A DNA stretch of 64,000 nucleotides, taken from positions 26,961 to 90,960 of the forward strand of contig QZKP01000075.1 in assembly GCA_003605055.1 (NCBI GenBank), given 5' to 3'. How positions within the stretch are numbered: position 1 is the first letter of the stretch; each line of letters starts with the position of its first letter. The notes beneath the pieces were generated by a model that saw only the letters and a list, made by a program, of their open reading frames with translations, was not told where the DNA came from and made no database searches. The stretch comes from Desulfarculus sp. (GTDB taxonomy: Bacteria; Desulfobacterota; Desulfarculia; Desulfarculales; Desulfarculaceae). Shown in pieces: positions 55,429-63,310 of the stretch. The position numbers were made by a program, and so were the translations under genes.

Positions 55429-55779
55429 CTATTCCGAGTCCTGTTGGGCCGCCAGCAGGGCCCCCCGCAGCAGGCCCTCAGGCGGCAGCTTGGTCAGCCG
55501 GCCGTCCTGGCCGGCGTAGGTCCTTCAGCCCAGACCGAAGTTCAGGGCCCTGTCAGCCTCCGGCTCCAGGTCCAGGCCGTTGATGCGCACCGTGGGCGAG
55601 CCGGGGAACCTGAGTTCCTGGGCCCTCTCCGGCGTGTCCACCACCGTGGTCAGGAAAGAGGCCTCCGGAGCCAGCTCATTTAGCAACTCGCTCAGCCTTC
55701 CCTCTAGGGGCTCGCGGCTGGCGCAGCCTGGAACCACCAGAAGCTCCACCCGCAGAGGCCTCTTCCCCTCGGTTTTCAC
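55429..55779 (-). CDS. Thioredoxin-like selenoprotein (Sec at codon 85)
   Basis: The GTG at 55779 overlaps the preceding thioredoxin stop (GTGA). The frame runs 84 codons to a TGA at 55525-55527, then continues to TAG, giving 116 residues. The N-terminus has RVELLVVPGCASREPLEG. The core RFPGSPTVRINGLDLEP and the segment NFGLG-U-RTYAGQDG match a thioredoxin-like family in which other members have GLxCRxY; the TGA replaces that Cys. After the UGA comes a 7-bp GCCGGCC/GGCCGGC stem with AGGAC loop, as in bacterial SECIS elements. It is encoded with a MerR regulator and thioredoxin. Confidence 0.8.
55497..55515 (-). promoter_or_regulatory. bSECIS-like hairpin 1
   Basis: On the minus strand, nine nt after the UGA, GCCGGCC-AGGAC-GGCCGGC forms a perfect 7-bp stem. 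The apical loop starts 17 nt after the UGA and has G in its first two bases. Both agree with the bacterial SECIS consensus. Confidence 0.7.
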
Positions 55780-56042
55780 AGCGGCTGGCCCACCCCGGCG
55801 GCCCTGAGCGCCGCCTGGTCCAGCCTCTGGCCCATGCAGCAAGGGGCCAGCCGGCCGTCAACGGCCACCGCGGGCACCTGGGTCACGCCCAGCTCCCTGG
55901 CCCGCGCGGCCGCATCCGGGTCGCGCATGTCGCGCATTGTCACCTGGCAGTGCTCGCAGGCCAGGCCGCGCACCATCTCCTCGGCCTCCTGGCACAGGAC
56001 GCAGCCTGCGCTGAAGATTTCAATCTGACGTTTGGCTTCCAT
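55776..56042 (-). CDS. Small thioredoxin-like protein
   Basis: ATG 56042 follows AAAGGAG, giving 88 residues. The redox motif is FSAGCVLCQEAEEM (CxxC near residues 13-16), and ELGVTQVPAVAVDGRLAPCC contains the conserved cis-Pro. An additional CEHC and CC may bind metal. It resembles glutaredoxin-like proteins of metal-resistance loci. It is 20 nt downstream of the MerR gene and overlaps the selenoprotein gene, suggesting that the two redox proteins work together. Confidence 0.8.
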   Translation of the reverse strand: MEAKRQIEIFSAGCVLCQEAEEMVRGLACEHCQVTMRDMRDPDAAARARELGVTQVPAVAVDGRLAPCCMGQRLDQAALRAAGVGQPL

Positions 56043-56062
56043 GCTGCTTGCTCCTTTCTGTC

Positions 56063-56467
56063 CTATTCCTCGGCGTCCAGCGCCTCCAGGATGGGGCAGG
56101 CGCTGGTGGGGCCCCGGCCCCGGCATTGGGCGGCCAACCTGGCCAGGGCCTGTCTCATCTGGCGCAGAGCAACGACCTTCCGGTCTATGTCGGCGATCTT
56201 GGCCTGGGTCTGGGCCTTGACCTGCTGGCAGGTGCTCCGCGGGTCCACCCGCAGACAGAGCAGCTCGGCGATCTCCCGCAGGGAAAAACCCAGGGACTGG
56301 GCCCGCCTGATGAAGCGGATGCGGCCCGCCTCTTCGGCGGGATACAGGCGATAGCCGCCTGGGCTGCGGGGCGGCGCGGGCAGCAGGCCCCGCCGCTCGT
56401 AGTAGCGCACCGTCTCCACCTTGACGCCCGCCCGCGCGGCGAGTTGTCCTATGGTCAGGTTGGCCAT
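56063..56467 (-). CDS. merR: MerR-family mercury-type regulator
   Basis: The 134-residue protein has the MerR HTH (LTIGQLAARAGVKVETVRYYERRGLLP) quoted here as IGQLAARAGVKVETVRYYER, and a dimerisation helix. Three cysteines occupy the positions of the Hg(II) ligands Cys82, Cys117 and Cys126 of Tn501 MerR: STCQQV, QCRGRG and SACPIL, with the last two separated by nine residues as in MerR. It therefore probably senses Hg(II) or a related soft metal. It is the first gene of its own operon and binds the dyad in its promoter. No merA or merT is visible in this window. Confidence 0.88.
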   Translation of the reverse strand: MANLTIGQLAARAGVKVETVRYYERRGLLPAPPRSPGGYRLYPAEEAGRIRFIRRAQSLGFSLREIAELLCLRVDPRSTCQQVKAQTQAKIADIDRKVVALRQMRQALARLAAQCRGRGPTSACPILEALDAEE

Positions 56468-56485
56468 GCTCTCACCTCTGCTTGC

Positions 56486-56517
56486 AGCCTACCCCCTGTA
56501 CCTAGGTGCAGGGTCAA
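56486..56517 (-). promoter_or_regulatory. MerR-type promoter with 20-bp spacer and dyad operator
   Basis: On the minus strand TTGACC is separated by 20 nt from TAGGCT, with the dyad CTGCACCTAGGTACAG filling the spacer. A 19-20 nt spacer plus central dyad is the hallmark of promoters activated by MerR-family DNA distortion. The leader to the ATG is about 12 nt. Confidence 0.85.
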
Positions 56518-56580
56518 GGCCTTTTTAGCAGGGCGGGCGCCAAGGTGGCTTGACCGGGTTGCGGGTGTCCAGGGCCTTCC

Positions 56581-57024
56581 TTAGCGCCAGCCGTTGCCCC
56601 AGCGGCCGGAGTTGGGGTAGTTGTCGCAGATGCCGTCGCCGTTGTTGTCATACCAGGGCCCCTGGTGGTATTGGCTCCAGAGGGAGGGGCTCTGGGCGTA
56701 GTCCGCGATGCCGTCGTGGTTGGCGTCCATCCAGGCCGGGCCCATGTTGCCCATGCCTCCCCAGCCGCGCATGGGGGCCGCAAAGGCCGGCCGCGGCCCC
56801 CACAGCCCGTCCACGGAGGAGGCGGCGGAGCGGAAGCCGTTCATCTGGCTCCAGGTGGACTGATTCTGGTAGGCGTCATAGACGCCGTCGTTGTTGGCGT
56901 CCACCCAGTCGCCCCGCAGCAGGTTGCCGGTGGCGCTGCCGCCGCCGGAGCCTCCCCCGCCGCTGCAGGCCACGGCCAGGGTCAACAGGGCGCTTACGAT
57001 CAATATCCTGCGAAGCTTGCTCAT
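56581..57024 (-). CDS. Lipoprotein with three EF-hand-like repeats
   Basis: ATG 57024 follows AAAGGAAG and gives 147 residues. A lipobox (TLAVACSG) marks a lipoprotein, followed by a Gly/Ser linker. Three repeats contain EF-hand-like or dockerin-like loops: WVDANNDGVYD, WMDANHDGIAD and WYDNNGDGICD. Each has D-x-N-x-D-G-x-x-D spacing, so Ca(II) binding is likely. Trp residues recur between repeats. Function unknown; it could be a surface adhesion or metal-binding protein. Confidence 0.8.
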   Translation of the reverse strand: MSKLRRILIVSALLTLAVACSGGGGSGGGSATGNLLRGDWVDANNDGVYDAYQNQSTWSQMNGFRSAASSVDGLWGPRPAFAAPMRGWGGMGNMGPAWMDANHDGIADYAQSPSLWSQYHQGPWYDNNGDGICDNYPNSGRWGNGWR

Positions 57025-57062
57025 GATGTCTTCCTTTCTGGGCGGGGCCGGTGGCCCCGTTT

Positions 57063-57890
57063 TCAGTCCAACGGCCCCGGGGCGGGGCTGGCGCCCGGGC
57101 CGGCGTGAGTCTTGCGCCAGGGCCAGGGCAGGTCCCGGATCTGGCCCGGGGTCTGTATCTCGCTGAGGGCCCGCAGGGCCTCTTGCAGCACGGCCCGCTG
57201 CTGGGCCGCGTCGCCCGGCCGGCCCAGGGGGTGGCCGAAGGGCCAGTCCAGGAACACGGTGCGCGGCGGCCGCACCTTCTCGCTGAGGGCCCGCACGATG
57301 GAGATGCCCACGGTGGGTATGCCGCGGCGCTCGATCTCCCGCTGGATCAGCCCCACGGACTGATTGCACAGGCCTCAGCCCGGGGTGAGCAGCACGGCCT
57401 GGGCCCCGTCCGCGGCCAGGCGGCGGGCCGCCTCCGGCGCGGTCTGGTCCAAGAGGGTGGGCAGGTGGCGGCCGGTGATGTGGCCCATGAAGCCGTAGTG
57501 GCGGGGGGCCACGCCGCCGATGACCCCCTCCCGGGCCAGCTCGTGCAGGCGCTGCAGGGGAAAGACGATGTTCAGGTCCTGGTCCGCGTCGCGGTGGTCG
57601 TAGTAGTCGTGGGTGATCATCAGCCGGCTCAGGGGGCCGTCCGGGATGACTCTGTAGCTGGGGTCGCCCTCGGGGTCGGCCATGTCAAAGGGCGCCTGGT
57701 CCCGCGGGTGCACGCCGGCGGTGGTGACCAGGGCCAGGGTGCACTCACTCAGGGGCCGGGCCAAGGGCGTCCAGGGCACCTCCCGGCTCTCCAGCGAGGC
57801 CCAGCGGCCGGCCGCGGCCTTGCCCAGGCCCGGCCAGCGGGTGAGCAGCCTGGCCAGCAGTTTGTTCTTGGCCCGGGCCAGGGAGGGCAT
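57063..57890 (-). CDS. Selenoprotein B family (GrdB/PrdB-like), Sec at codon 172
   Basis: The frame is open from ATG 57890 to a TGA at 57375-57377, then continues in the same frame to 57063, giving 275 residues. The ORF track splits it. The context AVLLTPG-U-GLCNQSVGLIQREI yields a U-x-x-C redox motif in the middle of a GrdB/PrdB-like protein, with AGVHPRDQAPFDM and DGPLSRLMITHDYYDHRDA upstream as in glycine/sarcosine/betaine/proline reductase B subunits. The SECIS-like hairpin follows. No partner Grd subunits are present, so the role is uncertain. ATG overlaps the methyltransferase stop (TGATG). Confidence 0.88.
57346..57364 (-). promoter_or_regulatory. bSECIS-like hairpin 2
   Basis: Beginning ten nt after the UGA, ATCAGTCC-GTG-GGGCTGAT forms an 8-bp stem (one G-U) with a GTG loop. 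The loop starts with G about 19 nt after the UGA, which fits the bacterial SECIS model. Confidence 0.65.
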
Positions 57891-58591
57891 CAGCGCGTCT
57901 CCCCGGCCGCCCCGGTCGGGGCCGGCTCGGGCGCCCTCCCGCCTCCCCGGGGCCGCGCCTCGAGCAGCCAGACAATGCCGCCGGCCAGGTTCTCCGCCCG
58001 TTGAAGCTCCCAGCCGGCGGCCTCCAGGTTTTCCCGGGTGCGGCGGTTGATGTTGGCCCCGGTAAGGCGCACGGCCGGGGGGTTGAGCCGGTCAAAGAGC
58101 CAGCCCAGTAAGCGGCCGGCCGGCCGCAGGTGCTCCAGCAGCAGCAGCCGGCCCGCGGGCCGGCAGACCCGCCGCAACTCCCTGAGGCCCTGCACCGGGT
58201 CGGGCACCGAGCAGAAGACAAAGGTGGCGAACACGGTGTCGAAGCTCTGGTCCGGAAAATCCAGGGCCTGCACGTCCATCTCCAGCAGGGTCACGGAGGC
58301 GGCCAAGCGGGCGGCTCTCTGGCGGGCCCGGGCCAGCATGCGGGGGCTCAGGTCAAGGGCCGTGATCTCCACCCCCGGCGGGTAGTAGGGGAGGTTCTTG
58401 CCGGTGCCCGCGCCTGCTTCCAGGGCCCGGGGGCCCTGCAGGCGGGCCAGGAGCCGGCGGCGCCAGGCGGCCAGGCGCAGCCCCTCCAGGGGAGCTTCCA
58501 GGAGGTCGAAAAAGGGGGCCAGGCGGTCGTAGCGGCGCCGGGTGAGCTGGGTCTGCGCGTCGGTCATGCCTCCCGCCGTTGCGCCCCGCAT
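57890..58591 (-). CDS. UbiE/MenG-like class I SAM methyltransferase
   Basis: The 233-residue protein has the SAM-binding motif ALEAGAGTGKNLPYYPPG, ITALDLSPRMLARARQRA, LDFPDQSFDTVFATFVFCSVP and LRPAGRLLGWLF. These are methyltransferase motifs I-III. The start at 58591 is the ORF-track choice; ATG 58567 is an alternative. It is translationally coupled to the selenoprotein gene by a shared base. It could methylate a quinone or a metal/selenium compound. The substrate is unknown. Confidence 0.85.
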   Translation of the reverse strand: MRGATAGGMTDAQTQLTRRRYDRLAPFFDLLEAPLEGLRLAAWRRRLLARLQGPRALEAGAGTGKNLPYYPPGVEITALDLSPRMLARARQRAARLAASVTLLEMDVQALDFPDQSFDTVFATFVFCSVPDPVQGLRELRRVCRPAGRLLLLEHLRPAGRLLGWLFDRLNPPAVRLTGANINRRTRENLEAAGWELQRAENLAGGIVWLLEARPRGGGRAPEPAPTGAAGETR

Positions 58592-58593
58592 CC

Positions 58594-61047
58594 CTATATG
58601 CGCCTGCGGCCCAAGCGCAGGCTGTTGAGCACCACCGAGACGCTGGAAAAGGCCATGGCCGCGGCGGCCATGACCGGGTGCAGGTCGCGGATGAACAGGG
58701 GCACCCAGATCACGCTGTGCAGCACGCCGGCGGCCACCGGCACCAGGCCTGCGTTGTAGAAGAAGGCCCAGAACAGGTTCTGCTTGATGGTGCGCATGGT
58801 GGCCTTGGACAGGCGGATGGCCCGGGCCACGCCCGCCAGCTCGCCGCCCACCAGGGTCACGTCGCTGGCCTCCATGGCCACGTCGGTGCCGGTGCCGATG
58901 GCCACGCCCACGTCGGCCCGGGCCAGGGCCGGCGAGTCGTTGATGCCGTCGCCCACCATGGCCACCACGCCGCCCTCCTCCTGGGCCTGGCGCACCACCC
59001 GCTCCTTGTCCTCGGGCAGCACCTCGGCCTTCACCCGCTCTATGCCCACCTGGCTGGCGATGGCCTGGGCCGCGCGCTGGTTGTCGCCGGTGAGCATCAC
59101 CGGGGTGATGCCCATCTGCTTGAGGTCCGCCACCGCCTCGGCCGCGCCCTCCTTCTTGCCGTCGGCCACGGCCAGCACCCCGGCCAGCTCGCCGTCCAGC
59201 TCGGCCAGCATCACGGTCTTGCCCTGGGCCGAGAGCTCCTCCACCAGGCGGGCGGCCCGCTCGGGCAGGGGCTTGCTTTCGGCGAACCAGGCCGGCTTGC
59301 CCACCCGCACCCGGCGGCCGTCCACCCGGGCCGACACCCCGAAGCCGCTGGCCGCCTGGAAATCCTGCACCGGCGGGACGCTCAGGCCCCGCTGGCGGGC
59401 GCCGGCCACCACGGCCTGGGCCAGGGGGTGTTCGCTGCCCGCCTCGGCGCCGGCCACCAGGGCCAGGGCCTGCTCGCCGTCGTGGTCCAGGGCCTGCCAG
59501 TCGGTGAGGGACGGCTGGCCCTTGGTGATGGTGCCGGTCTTGTCAAAGAGCACCGTGGTCAGCTTGTGGGCGGTCTCCAGGGCCTCGCTGTTCTTGAACA
59601 GGATGCCCATGCCCGCGCCCTTGCCGGTGCCCACCATGATGGCCGTGGGCGTGGCCAGGCCCAGGGCGCAGGGGCAGGCGATGACCAGCACCGCCACCAT
59701 GCGGATCATGCCCGGCACGAAATCGCCCTCGATGTACCACCACAGGCCCAAGGTGAAGAAGGCGACGACGATGATGATGGGCACGAAGTAGGCCGAGACC
59801 TGGTCGGCCAGGCGCTGGATGGGGGCCTTGGAGCCCTGGGCCTGGCGCACCAGGCGGATGATCTGGGCCAGGGCCGTGTCCGCGCCCACGCCGGTGGCCT
59901 TGATCTTCAGGAGCCCCTGCTGGTTCACGGTGGCCCCGAAGACCGAGTCGCCGGGGGTCTTGTCCACGGGTATGGACTCGCCGGTCATCATGGACTCGTC
60001 CACCGCCGAAGAGCCCTCCAGCACCTGGCCGTCAATGGGGATGCGCTCGCCGGGTCGCACCACCACCACCTGGCCGGGCCGCACCGAGCTGGCCGGCACC
60101 TCCCGCTCCTGGCCGCTGTCGTCCAGCACCTGGGCCATCTTGGGGGCCAGGTCCATGAGCTTTCTGATGGCCGCCGAGGCCTGGCCCTTGGCCGCGGCCT
60201 CCAGGAGCTTGCCCAGCTTGATCAGGGTGATGATCACCGCCGCGGTCTCGAAGTAGGTATGATGGCCCACGCCGGGCAATACCATCACCGCCAGGGAGTA
60301 GAAGTAGGCGGCCGAGGAGCCCATGGCCACCAGCACGTCCATGTTGGCCGAGCCGTTTCTAACGCTCTTCCAGCCGCCGGTGTAGAAGCCCCAGCCGGTG
60401 TAGAACTGCACGGGCGTGGCCAGGATGAAGAAGAGCCAGTTCACCCAGGCGGCCTCAATCCAGGGGCCGGCCAGGCTGAAGTCCCGCAGCATGGAGAGCA
60501 CGAACAGGGGCAGGGTGAAGGCCACGCCCACCCAGAAGTAGCGCTTCTGGGCGGCCAGCTCCCGGTCCCGGGCGGCCTGCTCCTCGTCCCCGGCCGCCGC
60601 CCCTTCCCGGGGCAGCACCAGCTCGTAGCCCGCGGCCTTGACCGCCCGGGCCATGTCCTCCAGGGTGGCCTGGGAGGGGTCGTAGTCCACGCTGGCGGTC
60701 TCGCTGCCGAAGTTGACGGTGGCTGCGATGACCCCGGGCACCTTCTTGTTCAAGGTGCGCTCCACGGTGGCCGCGCAGTTGGCGCAGGTCATGCCCACGA
60801 TGGGCAGCTCCACGTGCTTCTTGGCCTCGGGCACGATCAGGGTGTAGCCGGCCTTGGCCACCGCCGCGGCCATGTCCTGGGGCGAGGTCTGCTCCGGGTC
60901 GTACTCCACGGTGGCCGACTCGGTGCCGAAGTTGACGCTGGCCGCGGTGACGCCGGGCACCTTCTTGTTCAGGGTGCGCTCCACGGTGGCCGCGCAGTTG
61001 GCGCAGGTCATGCCCACGATGGGCAGCTCTATCTTGCGGGTAGCCAT
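58594..61047 (-). CDS. copA: Copper-translocating P-type ATPase (CopA-like)
   Basis: The 817-residue P1B ATPase has two N-terminal HMA domains with [15 protein letters not shown], eight membrane segments, the CPC metal site in [15 protein letters not shown], the phosphorylation motif DKTGTITKG and [10 protein letters not shown]. The [16 protein letters not shown] hinge is also present. It exports Cu(I) from the cytoplasm. The HMA domains are almost identical to one another in DNA as well as protein. It is followed by UbiE-like and selenoprotein genes and preceded by 115 nt without a clear terminator. Confidence 0.96.
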   Translation of the reverse strand: MATRKIELPIVGMTCANCAATVERTLNKKVPGVTAASVNFGTESATVEYDPEQTSPQDMAAAVAKAGYTLIVPEAKKHVELPIVGMTCANCAATVERTLNKKVPGVIAATVNFGSETASVDYDPSQATLEDMARAVKAAGYELVLPREGAAAGDEEQAARDRELAAQKRYFWVGVAFTLPLFVLSMLRDFSLAGPWIEAAWVNWLFFILATPVQFYTGWGFYTGGWKSVRNGSANMDVLVAMGSSAAYFYSLAVMVLPGVGHHTYFETAAVIITLIKLGKLLEAAAKGQASAAIRKLMDLAPKMAQVLDDSGQEREVPASSVRPGQVVVVRPGERIPIDGQVLEGSSAVDESMMTGESIPVDKTPGDSVFGATVNQQGLLKIKATGVGADTALAQIIRLVRQAQGSKAPIQRLADQVSAYFVPIIIVVAFFTLGLWWYIEGDFVPGMIRMVAVLVIACPCALGLATPTAIMVGTGKGAGMGILFKNSEALETAHKLTTVLFDKTGTITKGQPSLTDWQALDHDGEQALALVAGAEAGSEHPLAQAVVAGARQRGLSVPPVQDFQAASGFGVSARVDGRRVRVGKPAWFAESKPLPERAARLVEELSAQGKTVMLAELDGELAGVLAVADGKKEGAAEAVADLKQMGITPVMLTGDNQRAAQAIASQVGIERVKAEVLPEDKERVVRQAQEEGGVVAMVGDGINDSPALARADVGVAIGTGTDVAMEASDVTLVGGELAGVARAIRLSKATMRTIKQNLFWAFFYNAGLVPVAAGVLHSVIWVPLFIRDLHPVMAAAAMAFSSVSVVLNSLRLGRRRI
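60734..61029. repeat. Near-identical direct repeat within copA
   Basis: The 77-nt segments 60734-60810 and 60953-61029 differ at one position only. They encode the metal-binding core of the two HMA domains, which indicates recent duplication or gene conversion. Confidence 0.9.
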
Positions 61048-61097
61048 GCCTCTCCTCCTGGGGGTTGGCGGGGGCGGGGGGCCCGCCCGCGGCGGGC

Positions 61098-61127
61098 GCC
61101 GTGTCTGTTAATTTAATCCTACACGGC
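61098..61127. promoter_or_regulatory. Inverted repeat upstream of copA
   Basis: GCCGTGT-N16-ACACGGC at 61098-61127 has 7-bp arms around an AT-rich centre. It may be an operator or a weak hairpin for the copA gene. There is no T-run. Confidence 0.4.
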
Positions 61128-61162
61128 AGCGGAAAATTCCGCCGGCCCCGGCTCCGCCGGCC

Positions 61163-61579
61163 TTACTTCTTCAGCTCCCAGGCGAAGCTGCGCTGGGCGG
61201 CCGTTCCGATGCCCCGCAGGGTCAGGGTGACCCGCGCGGCCTTGCTGCTCAAGGGCGGGAAGGTCAGGGTGCCGCTGCGGTGGTGTCCGCCCGGCGGGGA
61301 TCCCTGCCAGGAACGGGGCCGGTACTGGTTGCCCGCATCGTCGCTCAGGGCGGCGACCTTGGTCAGGTCCTGGCTCAGCTCCACGGAGTGGGTGCTCAGG
61401 CGCAACTGGAACACCGCCGGCTGGCCCGGGGCCAGCTTGCTGGGCTGCACCTCCACATTCACCGCGGCCTGGCGGTCCGTCTGGCGGTCATAGGCCAGGG
61501 AGGCCCCGGTCAGGGAAAAGACCAGGACCAGGGCGGCCAACAGGGCCGGCCCCGCTTGCTTTAGGTATGCCAGCTTCAT
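61163..61579 (-). CDS. Secreted beta-rich protein, function unknown
   Basis: The 138-residue protein has a signal peptide (LLAALVLVFSLTGASLAYDR) and a beta-sandwich-like remainder, VNVEVQPSKLAPGQPAVFQL then SKAARVTLTLRGI. It resembles the small periplasmic Ig-like proteins found near copper-export genes. No cysteine or Met-rich motif is visible, so direct metal binding is not indicated. It lies 15 nt downstream of the HMA membrane gene and is probably co-transcribed with it. Confidence 0.7.
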   Translation of the reverse strand: MKLAYLKQAGPALLAALVLVFSLTGASLAYDRQTDRQAAVNVEVQPSKLAPGQPAVFQLRLSTHSVELSQDLTKVAALSDDAGNQYRPRSWQGSPPGGHHRSGTLTFPPLSSKAARVTLTLRGIGTAAQRSFAWELKK

Positions 61580-61594
61580 TTCAACCTTGCTCCT

Positions 61595-62476
61595 TTAGTG
61601 ACCGGCCCTGCCCATTCCCAGAGGCAGGCGGAAGAAGATGGAACTTTCCTTGAACATGCCGTGGCTGGCCATCATGCGCAGCATGATCCAGACGCCCAAC
61701 AGGTTGCTGAGCACGCCCGCCAGGAAAAACTCGTGCTGATACTGCTCCAGGGCCGCGGCCGCGCCGGAGAGGAAGGGCAGGCCTATGGCCGGCAGAAAGG
61801 CAGCCAGGTAATGGGAGCAGCAGGCGGCCATGGCCAGGCCCGAGACCCCGCCCGAGGCGGCCAGAGAGGCCCGGGCCGAGCGCCGGGCCCGGTCCTTCAA
61901 GGTGGCCCGGAACAGGGTGTAGAGGGCGGCCTGCAGGCCCAACCCCAGGGCCAAGGCCAGCAGCCACCACCTGTACTCGGCGAACTGGCTGCGGGCGGAC
62001 TGCCAGTCCGAGGTCAGGGTGACCAGCCCCAGGTAGAAACTCAGCACGGCCAGGGCCGCGGCCAGGCCGATCAGATAGGGCCGCCAGCCGTGGGTCAGGC
62101 CGGGCCCGCCGGGCAGGGCGCAGCAGTCCAAGGCGGGGCTGGCCACCTCGGCGTCCCAAAACCGGTAGCCGGCCTTGTCCACCGCCGCCCGCAGGGCGTC
62201 CAGGTCCGCGCCGGGGCGCAGAAGCCTCACCGTGGCCTTGGCCCGGGCCAAATCCACCTCCACGCCTTGCACGCCGGGCACCTGGCGCAGGGCCTTTTCC
62301 ACGCGCCGGGCGCAGGAGGCGCAGGTCATGCCCTGGACCCCGAAGGTGAGGGTCAGGCTGTCGGCCTGCGCCGGGGCCTCCCGGGGCGCCGGAGCATCCC
62401 CGCCGGCCGCTTCCCCGCAGCAGGCCGAAGGCGCCGGGGCCGGGTCCTGCTCATAATTGGCCTGGGTATCGCTCAT
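61595..62476 (-). CDS. HMA-domain membrane protein with CCSHY motif
   Basis: The 293-residue protein has a Cys-rich N-terminus (SACCGEAAGG), an HMA domain with GMTCASCARRVEKAL (about residues 48-62), and a C-terminal module of about four membrane segments. One segment contains the conserved-looking MAACCSHYLAAFLPAIG, a possible intramembrane metal site. It may pass copper or another soft metal across the membrane or to CopA. A sigma-54 promoter is found 54 nt upstream. I do not recognise a named family. Confidence 0.75.
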   Translation of the reverse strand: MSDTQANYEQDPAPAPSACCGEAAGGDAPAPREAPAQADSLTLTFGVQGMTCASCARRVEKALRQVPGVQGVEVDLARAKATVRLLRPGADLDALRAAVDKAGYRFWDAEVASPALDCCALPGGPGLTHGWRPYLIGLAAALAVLSFYLGLVTLTSDWQSARSQFAEYRWWLLALALGLGLQAALYTLFRATLKDRARRSARASLAASGGVSGLAMAACCSHYLAAFLPAIGLPFLSGAAAALEQYQHEFFLAGVLSNLLGVWIMLRMMASHGMFKESSIFFRLPLGMGRAGH

Positions 62477-62529
62477 CAGAAGACCTCCGCCATGACATAA
62501 TCCTAGTTTCCGTCTTGGTATTATTGTAG

Positions 62530-62545
62530 AGCAACAAGCTTGCCA
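62530..62545 (-). promoter_or_regulatory. Sigma-54 promoter of the HMA/cop genes
   Basis: TGGCAA-N5-TTGCT on the minus strand has the invariant GG-N10-GC and one change from the consensus. The start would be near 62519, 43 nt before the ATG. Confidence 0.75.
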
Positions 62546-62635
62546 TCTGGGTCAAATCCGGTTAGGCTCCATAATTACTATGATAACAGTATGCATTATC
62601 CCGGATCGCTCCAGCCATTGGTGCGAAGACATTAC

Positions 62636-63310
62636 TCATGGCTGCGGCTGTTCGTATAAATTATTCCCGCCCGGCCGCGCACGGCCCAGGCGGGGCAGGA
62701 AGGCCGGCGTCTGGGCTGCGTAGCGGTCGTAGGCCTCGCCGAAGCGGGCCCGGGTCTCCCTCTCTTCGCGCCGGGCCAGGCGCACGTAAATCCACACCAG
62801 AATCGGGAACATCACCAGGGTAGGCAGGGTGGGCCACTGGAGCAAAAAGCCCAGCATTATCAGAATGAAGCCCAGGTACTGGGGGTGGCGCAGGCGCGCA
62901 TAGGGACCGCGCACGGCCAGTTCGCCCTGGCGCTGGGCCCGGTGCAGCACCCGCCAGGCCCAGGCCAGGAGCACGAAACCCCCCAGGATCAGAAAATAAC
63001 TGATGAGGTGCAGGGGGTCGGAATGGGCGTCGCCTTGCCAGCCCAGCAGGGTGTGCCAAAGATGGCCCGCGTTGTGCGAGAGCAGGTCCAACTGGGGGAA
63101 GCGGCTGCCCAGCCAGCCAGCCAGCAGGTAGATGGTCAGGGGGAAGCCGTACATCTCGGTGAACAGGGCCACGATGAAGGCGGCGAAGGCGCCGAAGCTG
63201 CGCCAGTCCCGCTTGCTCTGGGGCCTGAAGAAGCTGAAGGCGAAGATCAGTATCACCAAGGAGTTGACGACCACCAACTGCCACAGCCCGTAGTCCGCCA
63301 GGTTATCCAT
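62636..63310 (-). CDS. Isoprenylcysteine methyltransferase/NnrU-like membrane protein
   Basis: ATG 63310 overlaps the previous gene by 8 nt; the longer frame in the track is unlikely. The 224-residue membrane protein has about five to six hydrophobic segments and the motif VRGPYARLRHPQYLGFILIML. This RHPxY pattern is typical of ICMT/PEMT-type methyltransferases and NnrU-like proteins. It often accompanies metal-transport genes. A methyl donor site cannot be proved from sequence, and its substrate is unknown. Confidence 0.8.
   Translation of the reverse strand: MDNLADYGLWQLVVVNSLVILIFAFSFFRPQSKRDWRSFGAFAAFIVALFTEMYGFPLTIYLLAGWLGSRFPQLDLLSHNAGHLWHTLLGWQGDAHSDPLHLISYFLILGGFVLLAWAWRVLHRAQRQGELAVRGPYARLRHPQYLGFILIMLGFLLQWPTLPTLVMFPILVWIYVRLARREERETRARFGEAYDRYAAQTPAFLPRLGRARPGGNNLYEQPQP

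Noticed and set aside
57375-57377. Treating the TGA at 57375 as a nonsense mutation that makes a pseudogene
   Set aside because: The frame is intact on both sides, the position fits U-x-x-C of the GrdB family, and a SECIS-like hairpin follows.
58579-61116. 845-aa plus-strand ORF opposite copA
   Set aside because: It is antisense to an unmistakable P-type ATPase and its sequence is His/Gly/Leu repeats typical of shadows in high-GC DNA.
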